NCBI GenBank assembly: GCA_022563315.1
Contig: JADFNO010000003.1
Location: 1-59,778, forward strand
Direction of reading: 5' to 3'
Length of the DNA: 59,778 nt
DNA from: Planctomycetota bacterium
Lineage (GTDB): Bacteria; Planctomycetota; Phycisphaerae; Phycisphaerales; SM1A02
Below are positions 32,079 through 40,724 of this stretch, one piece after another. How positions within the stretch are numbered: position 1 is the stretch's first letter; each line of letters starts with the position of its first letter. The position numbers were made by a program, and so were the translations under genes. Below the pieces are notes generated by a model. It did no database searches. It was not told the origin of the DNA and saw only the letters and a list, made by a program, of their open reading frames with translations.

Positions 32079-34382
32079 ATGAGCGAATCCACCCGAGATT
32101 ACATCCGGACGGAAACCGACGAACTTGTTGACGAACCGATCGACGCGCTGCGCGCCAATCCGCTGCAGACGATCCATCGGCAGTTGCGGGGGCGCTACCG
32201 CGTGGCGGTGCTGCTGGCCGTTCTGCTGGGCCTCTGCGGCGGTATCGCCGGCTTCGCGCTGTTCCCTGCGAAATATGAGAGCACGGGTCTGGTCCGGATT
32301 ACGCCGACGTTGCCTACCGTTCTCTACGAGAGTGCAGAGAACAAAATCCCGCCGATGTTCGAATCCTTCGTCACGACGCAGGCCGCCTTGATCCGCAGCC
32401 GGGAGCTCCTCCAAGACGCCTTGGACCAAGGCGGGCTGGTCGCGGCCGGTTGGGAGCCGGGGCCTGAAGGCGTCGCCCGTCTGCAAAGTGCTCTGGAAGC
32501 CAGGCGGAACCGCGGCGAACAGGTGATCTCGGTTCGCGTCACGCACACCGACCCGCGGCTCGCTCAGAGCGCGGTGAACGCGATCCTATCCACCTTTGTG
32601 GCGCGCGAAGACAACCGGTCCGGAATGGCGAGCTCGGCGCGCGAGGGCAAGCTTGTGGAACGCGCGGCGCAACTGGAAGAGGCGTTAGGCGACCTGAATG
32701 TGCAGATGCTCCGGGCTTCTGATCACATTGGGACCGACGCCGTTCAGCGCCAGCACACGGCCAAGCTTCACGAACTTGAGGTTCTTGAGAAGCAGCTTGC
32801 GGACCTTGCCCTGGCCAGCTCGGTGCTCGAGTTGCCCAACGGCGCCGAGAACAGCGCCAATGTCCTCGCAAACCTCGATCGCGTTCTGGGTATTCATATA
32901 GACGGGCAACTCGAAGATCTGCGACAACAAGAGGCCGAGCTGAAGGCCCGGATCGCCACGCTGAGCCGGAAGCTCAAGCCGAAGCATCCGGCGATGATCG
33001 AACAGCTGCGCCAGCTCGACGCGCTTCGGGTGCAGATGCGCCTGCGCGAGACGGAGCTCGCAAGCCAGCTTGGTGAAGTCGAATCTGCGAACGGGGTCGA
33101 CGCCGCGGTGGCCACGCCGAGGAATCGCATTCGCCGCGCAGAGTTCGTCTATCGATCGCTTCGTGATCAGGTGAGTGCAGAGGTCGCCACGCTAGGACAA
33201 ACGCGATCACAGTTGGCCGATCTCCGCGCCGAGTCCGAGAATGTGAAGTGGCGTCTGTATGAGGCACGGACACGCCTGGACCAGCTTCGAGTGGAGCAGG
33301 GCTTTGACAAGATGGCTCGAATCAGCGTTCTCGCTTTCGCCAATCTTCCCTTGGCGCCGGTGTCCGACAAACGTGCCGGCACCACGTTCATCGGGGTGAT
33401 GTTTGGCAGCGGGCTCGCTGTCGGGCTGATCGTCCTGTTCGGCTTGGCCGCTGCGCGATGCCGATTCGCCGAGGATCTGGACGTCTTCCAGGGCGAGGCG
33501 CCTGTCATCGGCGTCGTGCCGGACATTGCCGACGGTTCGCGTGACGCCAAGGCGCAGGCGGGCATCGTTGTGCATCAGATATGTAACGCCCTGTACGTGA
33601 ACTCGAGCCGTGATCTTCATCCGGTGTACGCCGTCACCAGTCCATCGTGCGGCGACGGCAAGACGAGCATCGCGCTGGCCATGGGCGCTTCGTTTGCCGC
33701 CGTTGGGTGCAAGACGCTCGTGGTCGACCTCGACCTCGTCGCCCAGGGACTGACTCGCCATTTGAAGCTCCAGACGAAGAACGGACTGTGTCAGGCGCTG
33801 GGTATGGCCGAGGGAGCCGGACAGGTGCACCGCACGATGACCTCCAATCTGTGGGTGCTGCCGACGGGTCGGCCCAAAGACATGCGGCCGCGGCAACTCT
33901 CGCCATCCAAACTCAAGTGGTTGATCGATGCCCTGCGGGCCAGGTTCGAGGTGATCGTGCTCGACACGGGACCGATACTGGAGAGTCTGGAGGCGCCGGC
34001 AGCGGTCGGGGCCGCGGACCAAACCGTGCTTATCACTGCCCGCGGCCGCAAGCTGGGCGACGTTCGAGCGGCGTTGGCGCGACTTCGGCAACTCCATGCG
34101 ACTTGTCAGGGGCTGGTGCTGAACCAGGCCGCGCCCGTGGATTGTACCCACGCGGCCGCCCTCAACTCGCGCACAAACGCCTGGGCCGAGCGGCCTTCGC
34201 TCCAAGCGGTCAGCGAGCAGCCGTCCTCGGCGCCGGCATCTGCCAAGAGAGATGGACCACAGTCGTCCAGCCCGCACGATCAAGGGCCCAAGAAGCCTCG
34301 CCTCCGTCTGACGCCCTCGCCTCTCGAGCAGGTGAAGGACCCAGCGGTTGAGGATGATCGACAAAGGAAACGAGCCGCCTGA
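32079..34382 (+). CDS. Wzc-type polysaccharide co-polymerase with BY-kinase domain
   Basis: 767 residues from the ATG at 32079 (GGGAGAGGG upstream). A Wzz domain starts with a membrane helix at about 45-70 (VAVLLAVLLGLCGGIAGFALF) and continues with a long coiled coil, about 190-400. A second helix at about 438-460 leads to the cytoplasmic bacterial tyrosine-kinase domain with Walker A 'SCGDGKTSIAL', Walker A' 'LVVDLDLVAQG' and Walker B 'VIVLDTGPI'. Proteins of this type control chain length and export. The usual C-terminal tyrosine cluster, the autophosphorylation site, is absent; the tail is Ser/Lys/Pro-rich instead. The gene follows the fusion glycosyltransferase by 27 bp. Confidence 0.93.
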   Translation: MSESTRDYIRTETDELVDEPIDALRANPLQTIHRQLRGRYRVAVLLAVLLGLCGGIAGFALFPAKYESTGLVRITPTLPTVLYESAENKIPPMFESFVTTQAALIRSRELLQDALDQGGLVAAGWEPGPEGVARLQSALEARRNRGEQVISVRVTHTDPRLAQSAVNAILSTFVAREDNRSGMASSAREGKLVERAAQLEEALGDLNVQMLRASDHIGTDAVQRQHTAKLHELEVLEKQLADLALASSVLELPNGAENSANVLANLDRVLGIHIDGQLEDLRQQEAELKARIATLSRKLKPKHPAMIEQLRQLDALRVQMRLRETELASQLGEVESANGVDAAVATPRNRIRRAEFVYRSLRDQVSAEVATLGQTRSQLADLRAESENVKWRLYEARTRLDQLRVEQGFDKMARISVLAFANLPLAPVSDKRAGTTFIGVMFGSGLAVGLIVLFGLAAARCRFAEDLDVFQGEAPVIGVVPDIADGSRDAKAQAGIVVHQICNALYVNSSRDLHPVYAVTSPSCGDGKTSIALAMGASFAAVGCKTLVVDLDLVAQGLTRHLKLQTKNGLCQALGMAEGAGQVHRTMTSNLWVLPTGRPKDMRPRQLSPSKLKWLIDALRARFEVIVLDTGPILESLEAPAAVGAADQTVLITARGRKLGDVRAALARLRQLHATCQGLVLNQAAPVDCTHAAALNSRTNAWAERPSLQAVSEQPSSAPASAKRDGPQSSSPHDQGPKKPRLRLTPSPLEQVKDPAVEDDRQRKRAA

Positions 34383-34411
34383 TTCGACGTTCCCGGGGGA
34401 GAATTGGATTG

Positions 34412-35524
34412 ATGAGGGATCACACTGCGCTCAGCGTCTACCAAGCCGTCAACGGCTCAGCCCTGAGTTCGATCATCGAGGAAACGCCAGACCGGCCGAT
34501 CACAATCGTCCATCGTGGGCGCGACGTCGCCGACCTCACGCATGCAACGTCGTTCCTTCTCGTCGCGTCGAGCGGTCCAGTCCCCTCTCGCAACGACCTT
34601 GCTCAGATGACTGCCGAGCCGCTTCGATCGCTCGCTCCGCGCATCTGGCAGATCAATCGACCTTCGCCTTCGTACCGCGAACGAGTCACCGCAGACGAGG
34701 CCAACGAGCTCATCTGCGTTCGGCGAGAATATGGACGTCCCGTCCTCGATACCGCCCCCATCATTCTTACCTCCGACCGGCAGATCGCCCAGCAATGGGC
34801 ACGCGCTCGTTCCGACCGGCAAGCGCGCCGTCAGCTTCAAAGGGCGGTCCATCAAGGGTCCGGCGCAGTCTTGCAAATGTCCCGACGCTTGCGACAGTGG
34901 ATCGGAACGTTCCGGGCCAAGCGGCTCTTCGACATCGCCTTCAGTCTGATAGCGCTGATCCTGACGGCCCCGTTGTACCCGATCGTGATGCTGGCCATCT
35001 GGCTCGAGGACGGGGCCCCGGTTTTCTTCGTGCATCGCCGCCAGTCGATCGGAGGTCAGGAGTTCGGCTGCATCAAGTTTCGTGTCATGCGCAGGGACGC
35101 TGAGCGAGTCAAAGCGGTCCTCGGCTCGCGGAACCGTTCGGACGGACCGCAGTTCTATTTGCCGGATGATCCGCGCCTGCTCAAAGTCGGTCGGTTCCTT
35201 CGACGCTGGAACATCGACGAACTGCCGCAGTTCATCAATATCCTGCTCGGCGACATGAGTGTCGTCGGCCCTCGCCCCAGCCCCGATCACGAGAACCAGT
35301 TCTGCCCGTCGTGGCGCGAGGCGCGCCTGAGCGTCCGGCCGGGATTGACCGGCCTGTGGCAGGTCTGCCGCACCCGCAAGCCTCAGGTCGATTTCCAAGA
35401 GTGGATCCGCTACGACTTGGAATATCTCGAGCACCGAACCTGGCTGCTCGATTTGTGGATCATCGTGCGGACGCCGTTGGCGATATTCGGAAACCCGGCT
35501 CGCGCAACCGGCGCATCGATGTAG
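34412..35524 (+). CDS. Polyprenyl-phosphate hexose-1-phosphate transferase (WbaP/ExoY type)
   Basis: 370 residues from the ATG at 34412 (a TTG precedes at 34409), with GGGGAGAA upstream. Residues 1-165 are an unrecognised soluble domain. From 'RAKRLFDIAFSLIALILTAPLYPIVMLAIWLEDGAPVFFVHRR' onwards it is the PglC-like bacterial sugar transferase domain, with one reentrant membrane helix, 'CIKFRVMRRDAE', 'DELPQFINILLGDMSVVGPRP' and 'RPGLTGLWQVC'. It transfers a sugar phosphate to undecaprenyl phosphate and thus initiates the repeat unit. It is the last gene of the locus. The extra N-terminal domain might be regulatory. Confidence 0.93.
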   Translation: MRDHTALSVYQAVNGSALSSIIEETPDRPITIVHRGRDVADLTHATSFLLVASSGPVPSRNDLAQMTAEPLRSLAPRIWQINRPSPSYRERVTADEANELICVRREYGRPVLDTAPIILTSDRQIAQQWARARSDRQARRQLQRAVHQGSGAVLQMSRRLRQWIGTFRAKRLFDIAFSLIALILTAPLYPIVMLAIWLEDGAPVFFVHRRQSIGGQEFGCIKFRVMRRDAERVKAVLGSRNRSDGPQFYLPDDPRLLKVGRFLRRWNIDELPQFINILLGDMSVVGPRPSPDHENQFCPSWREARLSVRPGLTGLWQVCRTRKPQVDFQEWIRYDLEYLEHRTWLLDLWIIVRTPLAIFGNPARATGASM

Positions 35525-36051
35525 GCAGGTCAAACTGGATTCTGTCTGTCGGCCCGCGCGGCTTTGGGCGCTACCGCCTCTCTCAATCCGGCGCCCGTCT
35601 CGCCACAACGTACCGCAAACAATGAAGCCCCCCGAGCACTCCTTTTCTCCCCTCTGCGTGGAAGCTGGAGTGTCGGGGGGCGGATACTTGGCTGGTGCGC
35701 GATGCAGGTATAGCGCTCGCCGAGCGATCGGCCGTTCTTCCACCCCGGTGCGTTTCTTGCAACCCCCTGTTGCGCTGCTTCCGATCGTGTGCCTTGCGCG
35801 TCGTCGGAAGCAATTGAAGTTTGTCGCCGCTTACTCTTGAAACTTACAACCAAACGAGACCAAGGCAAATCAAATCCCGCAGTCTCCGCAGATTGCCGTG
35901 TCCCACGTCAGTGCGTGAATTATGTCACGAGCGATCGACGAGGCGAACGTGCGAGAATCGTGAGGACCTGGCGCTGACGGAGCGAATGATCGGGCCCGCG
36001 GTTCACGACGTCGGATGACTTGGTCGAGTACCATGTCGCGCGAACACTGAA
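35525..36051. other. Intergenic region ending the polysaccharide locus
   Basis: About 527 bp without a credible gene. It contains the strong inverted repeat at 35627-35681. Remaining sequence has no recognised repeat, and no promoter consensus could be assigned for the DUF368 gene that follows. Confidence 0.45.
35627..35681 (+). terminator. Long GC-rich hairpin, probable transcription end of the locus
   Basis: Arms GCCCCCCGAGCACTCC (35627-35642) and GGAGTGTCGGGGGGC (35667-35681) pair over 14-15 bp with one bulged base and a 24-nt loop. No T-run follows, so intrinsic termination in the usual sense is not assured; a Rho-dependent or mRNA-stabilising role is possible. Lies 103 bp past the sugar transferase stop. 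Confidence 0.5.
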
Positions 36052-37062
36052 ATGACGGGCAACGCAAAGCACAACACCGTTGGCGTCGGGCTCGCCGTGA
36101 GAGGCGGTATCGGCGGCCTGCTCATGGGCCTCGCCAACCTCGTCCCCGGTCTCTCCGGCGGAACGATGCTGCTCGCCGTTGGCGTCTATCCGCAATTCAT
36201 TCGGGGTGTCGCGGAAATCTCAACGTTCCGGTTTCGCCTAAAGACATTTGTGCTGCTGGCCTGCATCATTGGGATGATGGTCCTGGCGATTGTCGCCTTC
36301 GCCGGCGTCGTTAAGAACTTGGTCATCGACCATCGCTGGATCATGTACAGCCTGTTCATCGGCCTGACGCTCGGCGGTGCGCCGGTCGTTTGGCGCATGC
36401 TTCGCCCGATGAAGCTAACGGCGGTGCTGGCATCGATCGTCGGGATCCTCGCAATGGTCGCCCTGGTGTTGACACAATCCAGCGGTGTTGGGACCGAATC
36501 GACCGCCGACACCCAGCGCTTCGCCATGCTCGTACTAGCCGGGGTGGCCGCCGGAGGCGCGATGATCCTGCCCGGCATATCCGGGGCCTATCTTTTCCTC
36601 ATCCTCGGCCAATATGTACTGATCCTGACTGCGATCCAAACCGCTCAACAGGCCGTGACTGACCGAAATTGGGCACAGTTGGGCGAGGCGATGTGGGTGA
36701 TCGTCCCGGTCGGCGTCGGCGTCGTCATCGGGGTCGTGGGGGTCAGTAATCTCATCAAGTTCCTGCTCGATCGCTTTCCCAAAGCAACGCTGGGGTTCCT
36801 CCTCGGCCTGTTGCTGGGGGCTGTGGTCGGACTCTGGCCCTTTCAGCGGCCGGCGCCCCCTCACATCGGAGACACGCTTCAAGGTCGGCTCGTCACCGAA
36901 CAGAATATGTCGTCCTTTGACTCGGAGGATTGGTCGACCGAGCTCTTCTCGCCCGACTACCAACAGGTGCTCGGATCACTGGGCCTGATCGTCGCCGGCT
37001 TGGTCATCTCCACTGCGGTCGCCCACATTGGAAGAAACGCCCACCAAAACGGGTCCGACTGA
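36052..37062 (+). CDS. DUF368 (PopT-type) undecaprenyl-phosphate translocase candidate
   Basis: 336 residues from the ATG at 36052. 'GLLMGLANLVPGLSGGTMLLAVGVYPQFI' is the family signature (GxANxIPGVSGGTxA), repeated in the second half as 'GGAMILPGISGAYLFLILGQY'. About 8-10 membrane helices. Members of this family have been described as undecaprenyl-phosphate translocases that return the carrier lipid to the cytoplasmic face. Its place next to a large carrier-consuming locus fits this. A segment with sequence 'RLVTEQNMSSFDSEDWSTELFSPDY' is a soluble loop between helices. Followed 63 bp on by the CapD-like gene. Confidence 0.85.
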   Translation: MTGNAKHNTVGVGLAVRGGIGGLLMGLANLVPGLSGGTMLLAVGVYPQFIRGVAEISTFRFRLKTFVLLACIIGMMVLAIVAFAGVVKNLVIDHRWIMYSLFIGLTLGGAPVVWRMLRPMKLTAVLASIVGILAMVALVLTQSSGVGTESTADTQRFAMLVLAGVAAGGAMILPGISGAYLFLILGQYVLILTAIQTAQQAVTDRNWAQLGEAMWVIVPVGVGVVIGVVGVSNLIKFLLDRFPKATLGFLLGLLLGAVVGLWPFQRPAPPHIGDTLQGRLVTEQNMSSFDSEDWSTELFSPDYQQVLGSLGLIVAGLVISTAVAHIGRNAHQNGSD

Positions 37063-37125
37063 CCGCCGTATCGCCGATATCACTTGTCGATCGAAATCGC
37101 TCGACGCATCGCATGGAGGCGCTGC

Positions 37126-38589
37126 GTGCCCCAGACCGCCATCATCATCGGCCAGCGTGAGAACTGCCGCCGTCTTGAACGACAACTGGACTTGCTGCGC
37201 GATCGGCCCGTAACGCTGGGCTGGGTCTTGACCGACGACGATGCCCAGGCCGATCGGCTCGACGATGACGCGCCGACGCTCGGCGCCGTCGATCAACTCG
37301 AGGCAATCGTGGCTCAACGACGGCCGGGTCTTGCCCTCGTCTCGTTGCCTGCCGTCATGAACGAGCTTATCACCACGATCCGTACGCGGCTGCGCCGGCT
37401 GGGCGTTCCCGATCGGTTCATGCCCACGCTCCAAGATCAGCTTGCCGGCGTCGGTCCGCGCACAGTTCCTCAGCTCGACTTGTCGGCGCTGATTGATCGT
37501 TCTCCGCGGAAGTGTGATCAACAAGCCGTCGGCGCGCTCATCAAGGACAAGTGCGTCCTCATCACCGGGGCGGGCGGCTCGATCGGTAGCGAACTGGCGC
37601 GCATTGCCGCGACCTTCGATCCGGCCCAGCTCATTCTGATTGATCGATCGGAGAACGCCCTCTTTGAGATCGATCGCCAGATCGCGCGCTTCGCGCCCGA
37701 ACTCGCTCGCCGTGCGCTCCTTCACGATATCGTCGAGCCTGAGGCGACGCGTGCGCACTTCGAACTGATCCAGCCGGACCTTGTCTTCCATGCGGCGGCT
37801 CACAAGCATGTTCCGCTGATGGAGGACCATCCTGCCGCGGCGGTGGACAACAATCTCTTCGGGACGAAATCCGTCGCCGATGCGGCCGATGCGGTTGGCG
37901 TCGAGCGGTTTGTGATGATCAGCACCGACAAGGCCGTCAGGCCGCGCTCGATCATGGGCATGACCAAACGACTAGCGGAACTCTATGTTCAATATGTCGG
38001 CAAGCAGTCACAAACACGATTCGCAATGGTGCGGTTCGGCAACGTACTTGGTTCAGCGGGAAGCGTGCTGGATACCTGGGCTAAGCAATTGGCGGAAGGC
38101 GGACCCATCACCGTGACCGACCCGGGTATGACACGCTACTTCATGATGATCCCCGAGGCGGCGGCGCTGGTCATGCAAAGTGCGGCGTTTCTCGATGCAT
38201 CGTCTTCGGCGGGAGACGTGTTCATCCTCGATATGGGTCAGCCGGTGCGCATTGTGGATCTAGCGCGGCGGTTCATCGAAGCGTATGGTTTGTGCCCCAA
38301 GTTGCCGGACGATGCGGCGACATCAGAGGCGACCGGCCAGATGCGCATCGTCTTCACCGGCGCGCGACCGGGCGAGAAGCGGCATGAGCAATTGGCTCGC
38401 GATCCTCATGCGCTCGTGCCGACCGCCCATCCGGACATCCTGGTCACGAGATTGCCGGAGGTCGATGACGAACTGATCGAACACATGCTGGCCGAACTGT
38501 CACCGCAACGTCGGAGCCGGGACCGCGTTCGTGTCGCGGCGGCCATCCGCGGGCTGATTTCGGCAGAACTGGAGCCGGCGGCAGCGTAG
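37126..38589 (+). CDS. Nucleotide-sugar 4,6-dehydratase/epimerase (CapD/WbpM family, soluble form)
   Basis: 487 residues from the GTG at 37126, selected because GGAGG lies 7 bp upstream; a TTG at 37084 would add 14 residues. Residues 1-120 are a Rossmann-like region (AIIIGQRENCRRLERQLDLL) as in the NAD-binding half of WbpM; the four membrane helices of full-length WbpM are missing. The extended SDR domain begins at about 140 with 'CVLITGAGGSIGSELARI', then 'AAAHKHVPLMEDHP', 'SIMGMTKRLAELYV' (Met replaces the usual Tyr, as in this family), and 'GARPGEKRHEQL'. Likely UDP-GlcNAc 4,6-dehydratase-like, providing a deoxy-aminosugar precursor. Confidence 0.9.
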   Translation: MPQTAIIIGQRENCRRLERQLDLLRDRPVTLGWVLTDDDAQADRLDDDAPTLGAVDQLEAIVAQRRPGLALVSLPAVMNELITTIRTRLRRLGVPDRFMPTLQDQLAGVGPRTVPQLDLSALIDRSPRKCDQQAVGALIKDKCVLITGAGGSIGSELARIAATFDPAQLILIDRSENALFEIDRQIARFAPELARRALLHDIVEPEATRAHFELIQPDLVFHAAAHKHVPLMEDHPAAAVDNNLFGTKSVADAADAVGVERFVMISTDKAVRPRSIMGMTKRLAELYVQYVGKQSQTRFAMVRFGNVLGSAGSVLDTWAKQLAEGGPITVTDPGMTRYFMMIPEAAALVMQSAAFLDASSSAGDVFILDMGQPVRIVDLARRFIEAYGLCPKLPDDAATSEATGQMRIVFTGARPGEKRHEQLARDPHALVPTAHPDILVTRLPEVDDELIEHMLAELSPQRRSRDRVRVAAAIRGLISAELEPAAA

Positions 38590-38745
38590 AAGTTGTTGAA
38601 ATGAAAGGCTTTACGAGTAATTCCCAATGAGGCTCATACCCCCCGGCTTGCATCTGAGGCCCGCGGTGCCGATCATATCGCCTCATCTCGGCGGCCCCGC
38701 GACGGGTGGATGCGGCCAACGAGGGACCAAGCTTCGGGATCGCCT

Positions 38746-39048
38746 ATGAGCACCCTAAACAATCTCCAACGTGGGACTGAACCGATCGGCGTGCGCGACC
38801 AGGCCGACGCCCTGCTCGACCGGTTGCTGGCTGAGCGCACCCGCACCGAACGCCGTCTGGCCGAGGCCGGTCGAACCGATCCGTTGAAACTTGTTACCGG
38901 CCGAAGCGCCATCGACAACGCTATCGCCGCCACTCGCGAAATGATTCGCGACGTTGACGAGCTGCTCGGGGATGGCGTTGGACATCGCAATGGGACGACG
39001 GCGCCGTTGATCGAGTCCATTCGCGCAGGCACGCAATCGGTGCGATGA
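38746..39048 (+). CDS. Small helical protein of unknown function
   Basis: 100 residues from the ATG at 38746 (in-frame starts upstream are less likely). The sequence is dominated by charged helices (RDQADALLDRLLAERTRTERRLAEAG, AAIDNAIAATREMIRDVDELL) likely to pair as a hairpin or coiled coil. Nothing else is recognised. Its stop overlaps the start of the following membrane-protein gene by 4 bp, so the two are probably translated together. Confidence 0.6.
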   Translation: MSTLNNLQRGTEPIGVRDQADALLDRLLAERTRTERRLAEAGRTDPLKLVTGRSAIDNAIAATREMIRDVDELLGDGVGHRNGTTAPLIESIRAGTQSVR

Positions 39049-39458
39049 CCAAATCGGCAGCCAGAGGTCGATCGAAGAAGAGTTCAGCCAGTCGATCTGC
39101 GCGGCGCACCGTGCCCGACGGCGGCGTCTATATCGCGTTCGTGCTCGGCGGCGCGTTTGCCATGCTGTTGTGGTGGATCGCGGATCCGGATACATGGAGG
39201 TCGGGCCTCATCGGTTACATCATTGCCCTGGCGTTCCTGGTAAACCTCAACGGTTGGCGGGCGTACAGAGGGCGCCATCTCTCCGGGTGGCAACTGGCGC
39301 TGGCCCGTCTCCCGCTGCGATGTGTCGGGTATGGCGCGAAAGGCGGTCGGCCGATCGAAACCGCTCATGGCGCGCCCAACGCCCGCATGATCCTCTTCGT
39401 CAGCTTCGCCGTCAGCGCGGCGATCATTCTCTTGCTGAGCAAGTGGCTGATCTTCTAG
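39045..39458 (+). CDS. Small membrane protein of unknown function
   Basis: 137 residues from the ATG at 39045, 4-bp overlap with the preceding helical protein. A basic, Ser-rich N-terminus (TKSAARGRSKKSSASRSARR) is followed by three hydrophobic segments: about 28-45, 55-70 and the C-terminal 'ILFVSFAVSAAIILLLSKWLIF'. No family recognised. A strong terminator follows 28 bp after the stop, marking the end of this transcript. Confidence 0.6.
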   Translation: MTKSAARGRSKKSSASRSARRTVPDGGVYIAFVLGGAFAMLLWWIADPDTWRSGLIGYIIALAFLVNLNGWRAYRGRHLSGWQLALARLPLRCVGYGAKGGRPIETAHGAPNARMILFVSFAVSAAIILLLSKWLIF

Positions 39459-39485
39459 AGCGTTTTACACATTCGTTTCAAAAGC

Positions 39486-39514
39486 ATGCCGCGTCCAATC
39501 GACGCGGCATTTTT
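39486..39514 (+). terminator. Intrinsic (Rho-independent) terminator
   Basis: Perfect 10-bp stem ATGCCGCGTC (39486-39495) and GACGCGGCAT (39501-39510), loop CAATC, followed by TTTT. Located between the membrane-protein gene and dut, it ends the upstream transcript. The DNA also reads as a terminator on the other strand, less well. Confidence 0.85.
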
Positions 39515-39540
39515 GTGCGCGACCTGGTACACTGTGTCGC

Positions 39541-39984
39541 ATGAGTCAGATCGCCCTTCGTATCAAACGTCTCTCGCCGCATGCGGTTGTGCCGGAGTAT
39601 CAATCCGAACATGCGGCCGGAATGGACTTGCACGCGGCGCTGGAGAATCCGGTGACGATCGAGCCCGGCGATATTAGCCGTGTGCCGTGTGGGTTTGCGA
39701 TGGCCTTGCCCCCGGGCTTCGAAGCTCAGATACGCCCGCGCAGTGGACTGGCGACGAAGTTCGGGATCTCCGTCGCCAATTCGCCCGGCACCATCGACGC
39801 TGACTATCGCGGCCAGGTCATCGTGGCCCTGATCAATCTTGGCAAGCAACCGTTCGTCGTCGAGCCGAAGATGCGCATCGCTCAGATGGTGGTCGCGCCG
39901 GTCGAGCGCTGCGCCATTACCCAAGTCGAGCAGTTGGACGAAACCGTCCGCGGGACCGGCGGCTTCGGCAGCACCGGCGCTTGA
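39541..39984 (+). CDS. dut: dUTP diphosphatase
   Basis: 147 residues from the ATG at 39541. The five dUTPase motifs are present in order: 'AAGMDLHAA', 'RPRSGLATKFGI', 'GTIDADYRGQVIVALIN', 'RIAQMVVAP', and the C-terminal 'RGTGGFGSTGA', a P-loop-like cap that closes on the trimeric active site. It hydrolyses dUTP to dUMP and pyrophosphate, keeping uracil out of DNA and supplying dTMP synthesis. Length and motifs are typical of the homotrimeric class. Confidence 0.97.
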   Translation: MSQIALRIKRLSPHAVVPEYQSEHAAGMDLHAALENPVTIEPGDISRVPCGFAMALPPGFEAQIRPRSGLATKFGISVANSPGTIDADYRGQVIVALINLGKQPFVVEPKMRIAQMVVAPVERCAITQVEQLDETVRGTGGFGSTGA

Positions 39985-39996
39985 TCTGCCCGTACC

Positions 39997-40560
39997 TCAA
40001 CCAGCCCCCAACTCCATGCCGCTTGCGGCTTCGCGCACCGCAACGATCGGGCTTGGTCTCACTGTTTCTTCCTGCAGCAGTAGTTCCCAATACCCCACAT
40101 CGTGCCACCGATCAAACTTCCACCCGACTCTTTCAAAGAGCGCGGCGCGTTTGAAGCCGAACGATTCGTGCAAGCGCACGCTCGCCTCGTTAGGTTGGGT
40201 GATGCCGGCCAACAGCGTGTGATAGCCCTGAGCCTTGAGGGTCGGCATCAGCCGACCGTACAGCGCCTTGCCAACGCCGTGGCTTTGGTGATCCGGATGC
40301 ACATATACCGTCACTTCAGCGCTGTAGGTATAGGCGCATCGCCCTTTCCACGGAGTGGCTTTGGCGAAACCAACAATGGCGTTGTCGTGATCCACTGCCA
40401 CGACATACGGGTACAGCTCGTGCGTCTCGCGCCATTCTTCCTGCCATGATTCCAACGTCTCCGGCTCAAGGGCAAAGTTAGCCGCCGTATTGATCGCCGC
40501 CCAATTGCTGATCGCAAGGATGGCGGACAGATCATCGAACTTTGCCAGTCGGATGCGCAT
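39997..40560 (-). CDS. GNAT N-acetyltransferase, phosphinothricin-acetyltransferase-like
   Basis: 187 residues from the ATG at 40560 (an ATG at 40566 adds two residues). 'MRIRLAKFDDLSAILAISNWAAINTAANFALEPETLESW' and 'AYTYSAEVTVYVHPDHQSHGVGKALYGRLMPTLKAQGYHTLLAGITQPNEASVRLHESFGF' (in pieces) follow the PAT/Bar pattern, with the acetyl-CoA motif HQSHGVGKAL. Members N-acetylate small amines, amino-acid analogues and other substrates; the actual substrate here is unknown. The gene is convergent with dut, 12 bp between the stops. Confidence 0.88.
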   Translation of the reverse strand: MRIRLAKFDDLSAILAISNWAAINTAANFALEPETLESWQEEWRETHELYPYVVAVDHDNAIVGFAKATPWKGRCAYTYSAEVTVYVHPDHQSHGVGKALYGRLMPTLKAQGYHTLLAGITQPNEASVRLHESFGFKRAALFERVGWKFDRWHDVGYWELLLQEETVRPSPIVAVREAASGMELGAG

Positions 40561-40597
40561 GAGCATGGCCGCTATCAGTCACGCATAGTCTAGGTGC

Positions 40598-40667
40598 GGT
40601 GCCACGGCTCGACTTGCCCCGGGGGTGTGGTGCCACGGCTCGGCTCGCCCCGGGCGAGAGAGCCGTG
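40598..40667. repeat. REP palindromes upstream of the RAYT gene (two units)
   Basis: Two consecutive units beginning GGTGCCACGGCTCG (40598 and 40628). The second contains the inverted pair CACGGCTC (40634-40641) and GAGCCGTG (40660-40667), a REP hairpin. Matching palindromes occur after the transposase gene (41267-41301). Confidence 0.85.
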
Positions 40668-40724
40668 TGAACGTCGTCGAAGTAAACAGATTGACTGACG
40701 ACTCCACGGGGAGGGTTGCTCCGG

